Part shown: positions 1 to 8,928 of the stretch, piece by piece
Position numbering within the stretch: the first letter of the stretch is position 1
How the letters are laid out: the number at the start of each line of letters is the position of its first letter
Assembly: GCA_964036045.1 (NCBI GenBank)
Contig: OZ038384.1
Location: 42,698,704 to 42,762,703 of the forward strand
Length of the DNA stretch: 64,000 nucleotides
Direction: 5' to 3'
From: Eutreptiella sp. 'Long Island Sound 2002'
Lineage: Eukaryota; Euglenozoa; Euglenophyceae; Eutreptiales; Eutreptiaceae
The notes under the pieces: generated by a model
The model's database searches: none
Told to the model about the DNA's origin: nothing
Seen by the model: only the letters and a program-made list of their open reading frames with translations
Position numbers and translations under genes: made by a program

Positions 1-859
1 TTGGATGTGCCCACATGGGATCCTTGGAATTCACTTTGCCTCGGCGGGAGAGTGTTTTGAAGTGGGTAACCTCTGATTTTCGGTTTTCCCTGTTTTTGTG
101 CCCTGCCTCCCATAGTAGGTCTCAAAGCCCGTGTGGAGTTGGGTCCTGCCCCTCTACGCGTGTTAGGGTAAAGGTCTTGGCTACCCTCAACCACCTTTGT
201 TTCCTTTTCAGATGAGGGATCCTGAGGTGGTATGGGCGATTTACCACTTTACCCCCTTTTCCACAGATTTTCTGGGGCCTAAGTCTTATAGGCACCCAGG
301 ACCACCACCCTCCCTACAGTGGTGTGGTGGGGCTATCTCCTGCCCCAAAGGGGACTTGAGTTGGAATATTTGCGGAGGATGGTGAGTGAGTGTGTAGGCA
401 CTAGACCCCCGCTTCAGGGGTCCTGTAGTGCCGGGAGTGTAGAGTGAGAACCCTCCCACTAGGGTAGGCTTTGAAAGCCAATGGGCCTTACCCATGTCTT
501 GTTGGTTTTGCATGTTTTATCCTTCCTCCTGCGGGATCCTGAATCAGGCTACCCAGGATGTGCTGAGTGGCAGAGTGGGCGCCCTTTGTCCCCCCCTCTC
601 CTGCCTTGATTCCTCTTCCTTTGTGACTTTTGCTGATTATTGCGCCTTACCCTAACCGGGACATGGTTTGGAGGTTTTACAAGTTTTTTCTGACCCTTTG
701 TACATGCTTTCTTTCATTTGTTGTTTAGCCCTCAAAGAGATTGCTTGGATTTCGCAATCCCGATGGATGCTCAATTTGGATGTGAGTGGTCTTCTGCTTG
801 TGCTACACGTATGTGCAAGGGAGGAGGCCGCATCGGCTTCGAGAAGGTTGACCCGGGGA
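1..859 (+). mobile_element. Partial family-C LTR-like unit, left palindrome arm
   Basis: This is the mirror image of 8721-9579 in the right arm and also matches about 18.4-19.3 kb. It is the inner end of the 3.2-kb unit and is cut by the window start. In this arm the sense strand is plus. No coding region is supported. Confidence 0.75.
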
Positions 860-1251
860 TGGTAGCCCCGGAACAGCTGTAAAACGATTTGAGCCGTAGG
901 TGAAGTCTTACAGATGTCAGCGATAGGGGTGCTTTGGACTTCAGGGGGGCATTGGGGGGAGCGAGAGAGGAGTTCGGTCACCAAACTGTCGTTTGGTTGG
1001 AGGTCCACAGGACCGGCCAGGTGGAGGAGGGTGTCAGAGAAAAGTTGGGAAATCTGCCGTAGGTCTGTGGTGCGCGCGTGGCCGGCAATGGGGTCTTTCA
1101 TCGCAAACGTGGGGAACCCTACTCGGCGAATGGCTTCCCCCAGCGTGGTCTTCATTCTGGTGCACCTGACTAGACAGCGGTGAACCCTGGTTTGCCGCGC
1201 TTTGTCGGACTTCTCCTGGCAAGCGCGGACAAGCTTGTTCACTCCGTTCAT
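652..1251 (-). CDS. Unidentified 199-aa ORF, left-arm copy
   Basis: Mirror copy of the ORF at 8329-8928, giving the same predicted protein. Not recognised. See the right-arm entry for its description. Its C-terminal third runs antisense into the LTR-like unit and is probably not authentic coding. Confidence 0.3.
   Translation of the reverse strand: MNGVNKLVRACQEKSDKARQTRVHRCLVRCTRMKTTLGEAIRRVGFPTFAMKDPIAGHARTTDLRQISQLFSDTLLHLAGPVDLQPNDSLVTELLSRSPQCPPEVQSTPIADICKTSPTAQIVLQLFRGYHPRVNLLEADAASSLAHTCSTSRRPLTSKLSIHRDCEIQAISLRAKQQMKESMYKGSEKTCKTSKPCPG
860..876 (+). other. Candidate primer-binding site of family C (left arm)
   Basis: Mirror of 8704-8720. It starts TGGTAGCC, as expected for a site pairing with a tRNA CCA end, and lies next to the LTR-like unit. 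It overlaps a short palindrome (CCGGGGA...GCCCCGG). The assignment is inferred. Confidence 0.35.
878..912 (-). repeat. Short motif with TGTAA/TTACA ends (left arm)
   Basis: Mirror of the 35-bp motif at 8668-8702. A third, slightly diverged copy is at 12,563-12,599. Its ends are inverted repeats. It abuts the candidate family-C primer-binding site. Confidence 0.5.
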
Positions 1252-1914
1252 GCGGGTGTTAAAGGAGGGATTGGCGGGAGGAGGGAGGGATTCAAGGGCT
1301 TTGCCGAGCTTTTTGGAGTGTTGTGTTTCGGCCGATCCTTGGATCGCAGAGGCTCCGTGGTAGAACCCTGTGAGTCACCTATGACCTTAGCAGCTGTGTG
1401 GTCCCAAAATCAAAAATTATGCATTTTCAGAACCGCAATATCAAATTGTACACAGTAGCACTGTTGTTTTTGTGTTTTCTCAAAATTTCAACAAAATTAT
1501 GCTGTCGCTGGAGCTGGAGCCGCAGATAAACTGTCAAAAACTGCCGCGTACGCGAGTTTCGGATTCCCGACCGCCGTGCGCAATAGAAAATCGCCAAAAG
1601 GTCCACTTTTTTGTACAGTTGGAAGCAAAGTAAAGGCATGAGCGTGTTTCTGAGATCAATACCTTGCTGCCGACCTAAAAAAAATCCAGATTGGCAGGCA
1701 CAGACTTTGAGAAATTCACACTTTTCTAGCCAAAAACCACTTTGTTTCATGGTTCTAGGGTCTATGGAGGCCATGTAGAGGGCCTTACAGAGCTGTAAGA
1801 GGTGGTATAGAGGTGATATATGAATAAATTGTCATCACGATCGGTAGAAGCCTACATGACAAGCGATGCTTTGCCTTTATTCTAGCGTACTCATCCCTTT
1901 CTCATGCACCATGG
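1252..1914. other. Unique spacer of left arm with a 115-codon ORF
   Basis: A minus-strand ORF occupies 1427-1774 and is mirrored on the plus strand at 7806-8153 with one substitution (Leu versus Val). It resembles nothing recognised. The surrounding DNA is AT-rich and otherwise featureless. Confidence 0.3.
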
Positions 1915-2668
1915 GGCCCAATATCCATATAGTTCATAGTTAGGTTTTTGATCACCTATCACCGTCCACACACATATTTGGGGCTTGGGTTGGTATTTTA
2001 TGCATTGGATTGATAAGAACTACATAAAATATGATAGTATGTGCATAACAATGGGACGAACGATGAAGATTTGAGGTGTTTTTGGCCCTATTTTGCACCG
2101 TTTGTGGTCCATTTCCATATGGGTCATAGATAGGCTTTTGAGTGCCTATCAAGGTACGCACACATGTTTGGGGCTTAGGCTGTTATTGTAAGCATTCGTA
2201 TGATAGGTGCTACATAAAATATGATAGTATGTGCATACGAAAGGGATGAACGATGAAGATTTAAGGTGTTTTGGGCCCTATTTTGCACCGTTTGTGCTCC
2301 AATATCCATATGGTTCATAGGCAGGGCTTTAATCACCTATCACCATCCACACACATGTTTGGGGCTTGGGTTGGTATTGTATGCATTCAAATGATAAGAA
2401 CTACATAAAATATGATTCTATGTGCATATGAATGGGATACACAATGAACAATTGAGGTGTTTTTGGCCTCTATTTTGCAGCGTTTGTGGTCCAATATCCA
2501 TATGGTTCATAGGTAGGGTTCTGATCACCTATCACCGTCCACACACATGTTTGGGGCTTGGGTTGGTATTGTATGCTTTGGAATGATAAGAAGTACATCA
2601 AAAATGATACTATGTGCATAAGAATGGGATGAACGATGAAGATTTTAGGTGTTTTTGGCCCAATTTTG
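1915..2668. repeat. Satellite S1, about 190-bp unit, 4 copies (left arm)
   Basis: The phrase CACACATGTTTGGGGCTT and its variants recur at about 1970, 2159, 2350 and 2540, a spacing near 190 bp. Other shared landmarks are a TACATAAAATATGAT stretch and ACGATGAAGATTT. Units differ from each other at roughly one site in ten by eye. Mirrored at 6912-7665. Confidence 0.85.
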
Positions 2669-3779
2669 CGTTCTCGGGCTGGGTGGTCAGTTGGTGCCAC
2701 CAGTATCCTATTTTGAGGGTGCTGGAATCAAAGGAAGATGTGGTGCATACCATTGAACCCATTTCACAACTGTGCCACAACAGGGCCACGAGCACCAAAA
2801 AAAAACACCATTTCTTGCCCCAAAATGGCAAAAAAAACCTATTTTTCGCCCAAATGGGTGTTTCTTTTGGCTTGGGTGGTCAGTTCCAGGCCCCCTCCCC
2901 TATTTTGCAGGTTTCTGACTCAAAACGGCATGTGTTGCAGGGTATGGGAGCCAGAAAAAGGGTGTTTCAGGGCCGCTTACCCAAAAAAAAGGTCTTTTTT
3001 GCCCATAATGGCCCAAAAATGCGAATTTTGGACCAAACACAGTGTTTCTTTGGGCTCGGGTGGTCACTTCAAAGACACCCCCCCTTTTTGCAGGTGCTAG
3101 ACTTCAAAATACATGTGTTGCAGGGCATGGGAGCGGAGAAATGGGTGATTCAGGGCCGCCGCACCCACAAAATGCCCATTTGTTTGCCCAACAATGGCCT
3201 GAAAATGCCAATTTGGGCAGAAAAAAGTGTTCTTTGTGCTCGGCCAGTCAGCTCAAGCCCCCCCCACCGTATCTTGCAGGTGCTACACCCCAGCAAACAT
3301 GTATACAGGGTATGGATTCCGAGACAGGGGTGGTTTAAGGCCCCCTCCGGAAGAAGAAGCCCGTCTTTTGCTGAAAAATGGCCTAAAAATACCAATTTGG
3401 GGTAACAAAACATTGGTTTTTGGGCTCAGGTTGTTAGTTCAAGGCCCCCATCCCCTATTTGGCAGGCATTTGACTCAAAAAAAACATGTGTTGCAGGGTA
3501 CCGAAGCCAGAAGATAGGTGTTTCGGGGCCGTCTCAACTTGAAAAAGTCCATTATCTGTCAAAAAATGGCCTAAATTGCCAATGTTATGCAAAAAATCTG
3601 CATGTTTTCGGCTTGGGGCCTCCGCTCACGCCCCCCCCACCCTATTTTGCAGGTCCCAGATTCATCAAATTGGGTTTGCAGCATGGTTGGCATGATATTT
3701 CAGCCCGAAAACAAGTCACCCCACCATTGTCTTAGCTTTCTGAATAAACTAACACTTTTTCCTTTAAAAACCTATGTGG
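2669..3779. repeat. Satellite S2, about 186-bp unit, 5-6 copies (left arm)
   Basis: GCAGGT or GCAGGC recurs at about 2907, 3090, 3276, 3462 and 3649 (spacing 183-187 bp). It follows a C-rich run and is followed by ACATGTGTTGCAGGG-like and GGCCCAAAAATGC-like segments. Long ORFs across it (for example 263 codons at 2614-3405) are by-products of the repeat. Mirrored at 5801-6911. Confidence 0.8.
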
Positions 3780-4330
3780 AGCAGGCAAAATACGCCAAAA
3801 TATGCCAGATTTAAGGGCTTTTGATATTTTTGAAGAACAATCGGGTAGAAGGAACCGCCCTCTCCTTTTTTGGGGGTGTAAAATTCAAAAAAAATGTTTC
3901 TTTTGGTCTTTTTGGGTACAAAACCTAGTTTCATGGTTTTTTCGTGCCTATAGGTAGGTACACTGGTGTGCAGCACTGTTCTGCAGTACCACCTAGGAGC
4001 AGACAAAAATACCCCAAAATAGGCCGAATTACAGGGTTTTTGATGGTTTGAAGGAAAGCTCAGGTTGGAGGAACCCCCCCCATCCCTATTTTTGGGCCAG
4101 AGAATCCAAAGAAAAAGGGAATTTCTGGCGAAAATTTGCTATAGGCGGGTACACTGGTGTGCAGCACTGTTCTGCAGGACCAGCCCAGAGCAGGCAAAAA
4201 TACCCCAAAATAGGCCAAATTTCAGGGTTTTTGATGTTTTTGGACTAAGCTCGCGTAGGAGAAACCCCCCCCCCCTATTTTTGGGCCGTAAAAACCAAAG
4301 AAATAGGCCATTTGCCTCAAAAAACTTCCT
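3780..4330. repeat. Satellite S3, about 200-bp unit, 3 copies (left arm)
   Basis: GCAGGCAAAAATACCCCAAA and variants recur at about 3780, 3998 and 4189. Each is preceded by ACACTGGTGTGCAGCACTG in the better copies and followed by a C-run and TATTTTTGGGCC. Spacing is 190-218 bp. Mirrored at 5250-5801. Confidence 0.75.
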
Positions 4331-4953
4331 TTTGCTGAGTTTTTGAATATTGGGAAAAAACAGCTGCTAAAATCATACGTGTTCAGCGATGCCTTGGTCT
4401 GTGTAGTGCTTGACCGTAGGTACGGGAAGTTCGGTGAGGGACGGGAGGACATTTTGGCACCACTGAGACAGCTGCTGGAGCCCTGCAACTTATTTTCGCC
4501 GCTTCGAGGCCTTTTGCTTTCTAGAAACTTTCCGCTGAATTGAGGGGTTATCATGAAAGGGGAGGGGGGGGGCTGTGGCCATGAGGCTAACTGTGTGGTG
4601 GTTGGTGGAAAAGTCGTTGGATTCCATGGAGGCGGACAGTACGAAAAAGTCACTGCCATGTCCTTCTTGGGGGACTTGATCCAGGCTGAGCGCCCCCCTT
4701 AAAAACCTGTTGTTGATGTTGAGACTAACTTAATCTTTTTTGTCTTTCTTTTGAAGTTTGAAGTACACTTTCTCAGAGTAACTAGGGTTATAACCCTAGT
4801 TACTCTGAGAAAGTGTACTTCAAACTTCAAAAGAAAGACAAAAAAGATTAAGTTAGTCTCAACATCAACAACAGGTTTTTAAGGGGGGCGCTCAGCCTGG
4901 ATCAAGTCCCCCAAGAAGGACATGGCAGTGACTTTTTTGTACTGTCCGCCTCC

Positions 4954-5203
4954 ATGGAATCCAACGACTTTTCCACCAACCACCACACAGTTAGCCTCAT
5001 GGCCACAGCCCCCCCCCTCCCCTTTCATGATAACCCCTCAATTCAGCGGAAAGTTTCTAGAAAGCAAAAGGCCTCGAAGCGGCGAAAATAAGTTGCAGGG
5101 CTCCAGCAGCTGTCTCAGTGGTGCCAAAATGTCCTCCCGTCCCTCACCGAACTTCCCGTACCTACGGTCAAGCACTACACAGACCAAGGCATCGCTGAAC
5201 ACG
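4954..5203 (+). pseudogene. Possible coding exon beside palindrome centre (unidentified)
   Basis: One plus-strand frame from the ATG at 4954 has gene-like composition, including a basic lysine/arginine cluster. It is stopped by TAA at 5089-5091, then stays open with similar composition to a GTATGA at 5204. That could be a splice donor facing an acceptor-like CTCACAG at about 8205, with the satellites between. The mirror copy lies on the minus strand at about 4378-4627. No family is recognised. The TAA and the unproven splicing make this weak. Confidence 0.2.
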
Positions 5204-5249
5204 TATGATTTTAGCAGCTGTTTTTTCCCAATATTCAAAAACTCAGCAA

Positions 5250-5801
5250 AAGGAAGTTTTTTGAGGCAAATGGCCTATTTCTTTGGTTTTTACGGCCCAA
5301 AAATAGGGGGGGGGGTTTCTCCTACGCGAGCTTAGTCCAAAAACATCAAAAGCCCTGAAATTTGGCCTATTTTGGGGTATTTTTGCCTGCTCTGGGCTGG
5401 TCCTGCAGAACAGTGCTGCACACCAGTGTACCCGCCTATAGCAAATTTTCGCCAGAAATTCCCTTTTTCTTTGGATTCTCTGGCCCAAAAATAGGGATGG
5501 GGGGGGTTCCTCCAACCTGAGCTTTCCTTCAAACCATCAAAAACCCTGTAATTCGGCCTATTTTGGGGTATTTTTGTCTGCTCCTAGGTGGTACTGCAGA
5601 ACAGTGCTGCACACCAGTGTACCTACCTATAGGCACGAAAAAACCATGAAACTAGGTTTTGTACCCAAAAAGACCAAAAGAAACATTTTTTTTGAATTTT
5701 ACACCCCCAAAAAAGGAGAGGGCGGTTCCTTCTACCCGATTGTTCTTCAAAAATATCAAAAGCCCTTAAATCTGGCATATTTTGGCGTATTTTGCCTGCT
5801 C
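5250..5801. repeat. Satellite S3, right arm
   Basis: Reverse-complement copy of 3780-4330, with one difference in a C homopolymer. Confidence 0.75.
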
Positions 5802-6911
5802 CACATAGGTTTTTAAAGGAAAAAGTGTTAGTTTATTCAGAAAACTAAGACAATGGTGGGGTGACTTGTTTTCGGGCTGAAATATCATGCCAACCATGCT
5901 GCAAACCCAATTTGATGAATCTGGGACCTGCAAAATAGGGTGGGGGGGGCGTGAGCGGAGGCCCCAAGCCGAAAACATGCAGATTTTTTGCATAACATTG
6001 GCAATTTAGGCCATTTTTTGACAGATAATGGACTTTTTCAAGTTGAGACGGCCCCGAAACACCTATCTTCTGGCTTCGGTACCCTGCAACACATGTTTTT
6101 TTTGAGTCAAATGCCTGCCAAATAGGGGATGGGGGCCTTGAACTAACAACCTGAGCCCAAAAACCAATGTTTTGTTACCCCAAATTGGTATTTTTAGGCC
6201 ATTTTTCAGCAAAAGACGGGCTTCTTCTTCCGGAGGGGGCCTTAAACCACCCCTGTCTCGGAATCCATACCCTGTATACATGTTTGCTGGGGTGTAGCAC
6301 CTGCAAGATACGGTGGGGGGGGCTTGAGCTGACTGGCCGAGCACAAAGAACACTTTTTTCTGCCCAAATTGGCATTTTCAGGCCATTGTTGGGCAAACAA
6401 ATGGGCATTTTGTGGGTGCGGCGGCCCTGAATCACCCATTTCTCCGCTCCCATGCCCTGCAACACATGTATTTTGAAGTCTAGCACCTGCAAAAAGGGGG
6501 GGTGTCTTTGAAGTGACCACCCGAGCCCAAAAAAACACTGTGTTTGGTCCAAAATTCGCATTTTTGGGCCATTATGGGCAAAAAAGACCTTTTTTTTGGG
6601 TAAGCGGCCCTGAAACACCCTTTTTCTGGCTCCCATACCCTGCAACACATGCCGTTTTGAGTCAGAAACCTGCAAAATAGGGGAGGGGGCCTGGAACTGA
6701 CCACCCAAGCCAAAAGAAACACCGATTTGGGCGAAAAATAGGTTTTTTTTGCCATTTTGGGGCAAGAAATGGTGTTTTTTTTTGGTGCTCGTGGCCCTGT
6801 TGTGGCACAGTTGTGAAATGGGTTCAATGGTATGCACCACATCTTCCTTTGATTCCAGCACCCTCAAAATAGGATACTGGTGGCACCAACTGACCACCCA
6901 GCCCGAGAACG
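5801..6911. repeat. Satellite S2, right arm
   Basis: Reverse-complement copy of 2669-3779. Single-base differences occur, for example near 6728 and 6528. Confidence 0.8.
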
Positions 6912-7665
6912 CAAAATTGGGCCAAAAACACCTAAAATCTTCATCGTTCATCCCATTCTTATGCACATAGTATCATTTTTGATGTACTTCTTATCATTCC
7001 AAAGCATACAATACCAACCCAAGCCCCAAACATGTGTGTGGACGGTGATAGGTGATCAGAACCCTACCTATGAACCATATGGATATTGGACCACAAACGC
7101 TGCAAAATAGAGGCCAAAAACACCTCAATTGTTCATTGTGTATCCCATTCATATGCACATAGAATCATATTTTATGTAGTTCTTATCATTTGAATGCATA
7201 CAATACCAACCCAAGCCCCAAACATGTGTGTGGATGGTGATAGGTGATTAAAGCCCTGCCTATGAACCATATGGATATTGGAGCACAAACGGTGCAAAAT
7301 AGGGCCCAAAACACCTTAAATCTTCATCGTTCATCCCTTTCGTATGCACATACTATCATATTTTATGTAGCACCTATCATACGAATGCTTACAATAACAG
7401 CCTAAGCCCCAAACATGTGTGCGTACCTTGATAGGCACTCAAAAGCCTATCTATGACCCATATGGAAATGGACCACAAACGGTGCAAAATAGGGCCAAAA
7501 ACACCTCAAATCTTCATCGTTCGTCCCATTGTTATGCACATACTATCATATTTTATGTAGTTCTTATCAATCCAATGCATAAAATACCAACCCAAGCCCC
7601 AAATATGTGTGTGGACGGTGATAGGTGATCAAAAACCTAACTATGAACTATATGGATATTGGGCC
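6912..7665. repeat. Satellite S1, right arm
   Basis: Reverse-complement copy of 1915-2668, four units of about 190 bp. Confidence 0.85.
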
Positions 7666-8205
7666 CCATGGTGCATGAGAAAGGGATGAGTACGCTAGAA
7701 TAAAGGCAAAGCATCGCTTGTCATGTAGGCTTCTACCGATCGTGATGACAATTTATTCATATATCACCTCTATACCACCTCTTACAGCTCTGTAAGGCCC
7801 TCTACATGGCCTCCATAGACCCTAGAACCATGAAACAAAGTGGTTTTTGGCTAGAAAAGTGTGAATTTCTCAAAGTCTGTGCCTGCCAATCTGGATTTTT
7901 TTTAGGTCGGCAGCAAGGTATTGATCTCAGAAACACGCTCATGCCTTTACTTTGCTTCCAACTGTACAAAAAAGTGGACCTTTTGGCGATTTTCTATTGC
8001 GCACGGCGGTCGGGAATCCGAAACTCGCGTACGCGGCAGTTTTTGACAGTTTATCTGCGGCTCCAGCTCCAGCGACAGCATAATTTTGTTGAAATTGTGA
8101 GAAAACACAAAAACAACAGTGCTACTGTGTACAATTTGATATTGCGGTTCTGAAAATGCATAATTTTTGATTTTGGGACCACACAGCTGCTAAGGTCATA
8201 GGTGA
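7666..8205. other. Unique spacer of right arm
   Basis: Contains the plus-strand 115-codon ORF (7806-8153), mirrored in the left arm and not recognised. It ends in an acceptor-like GACTCACAG just before 8206, where a plus-strand frame opens into the next ORF. No other feature is visible. Confidence 0.3.
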
Positions 8206-8328
8206 CTCACAGGGTTCTACCACGGAGCCTCTGCGATCCAAGGATCGGCCGAAACACAACACTCCAAAAAGCTCGGCAAAGCCCTTGAATCCCTCCCTCC
8301 TCCCGCCAATCCCTCCTTTAACACCCGC

Positions 8329-8928
8329 ATGAACGGAGTGAACAAGCTTGTCCGCGCTTGCCAGGAGAAGTCCGACAAAGCGCGGCAAACCAGGGTTCAC
8401 CGCTGTCTAGTCAGGTGCACCAGAATGAAGACCACGCTGGGGGAAGCCATTCGCCGAGTAGGGTTCCCCACGTTTGCGATGAAAGACCCCATTGCCGGCC
8501 ACGCGCGCACCACAGACCTACGGCAGATTTCCCAACTTTTCTCTGACACCCTCCTCCACCTGGCCGGTCCTGTGGACCTCCAACCAAACGACAGTTTGGT
8601 GACCGAACTCCTCTCTCGCTCCCCCCAATGCCCCCCTGAAGTCCAAAGCACCCCTATCGCTGACATCTGTAAGACTTCACCTACGGCTCAAATCGTTTTA
8701 CAGCTGTTCCGGGGCTACCATCCCCGGGTCAACCTTCTCGAAGCCGATGCGGCCTCCTCCCTTGCACATACGTGTAGCACAAGCAGAAGACCACTCACAT
8801 CCAAATTGAGCATCCATCGGGATTGCGAAATCCAAGCAATCTCTTTGAGGGCTAAACAACAAATGAAAGAAAGCATGTACAAAGGGTCAGAAAAAACTTG
8901 TAAAACCTCCAAACCATGTCCCGGTTAG
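8329..8928 (+). CDS. Unidentified 199-aa ORF, right arm
   Basis: The frame is open from about 8205 and the first ATG is at 8329. The first 120 residues are basic and protein-like (motifs MKTTLGEAIRRVGFP and LRQISQLFSDTLLHLAGP). After about residue 125 the ORF runs antisense through the 35-bp motif and the family-C LTR edge, so the natural C-terminus is doubtful. The ATG overlaps a TGA in another frame (ATGA at 8329-8332). Not assigned to any family. It could be a fragment of a mobile-element ORF. Confidence 0.35.
   Translation: MNGVNKLVRACQEKSDKARQTRVHRCLVRCTRMKTTLGEAIRRVGFPTFAMKDPIAGHARTTDLRQISQLFSDTLLHLAGPVDLQPNDSLVTELLSRSPQCPPEVQSTPIADICKTSPTAQIVLQLFRGYHPRVNLLEADAASSLAHTCSTSRRPLTSKLSIHRDCEIQAISLRAKQQMKESMYKGSEKTCKTSKPCPG
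8668..8702 (+). repeat. 35-bp motif with TGTAA/TTACA ends
   Basis: Lies against the candidate primer-binding site at 8704. It recurs with a few changes at 12,563-12,599 and as the mirror copy at 878-912. Its core is CTTCACCTACGGCTCAAATC. Confidence 0.55.
8704..8720 (-). other. Candidate primer-binding site of family C
   Basis: On the minus strand it reads TGGTAGCCCCGGAACAG, beginning with TGG as tRNA-primed sites do. The identical site occurs at 18,375-18,391. Both are attached to the same 3.2-kb unit, and the flanks diverge immediately beyond. It lies within an inverted repeat, CCGGGGA...GCCCCGG. The tRNA partner is not identified. Confidence 0.4.

Noticed and set aside
2614-3405. 263-codon ORF and overlapping ORFs in the S2 satellite, both arms
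   Set aside because: They follow the satellite period, have no domain, and several frames are open at once.
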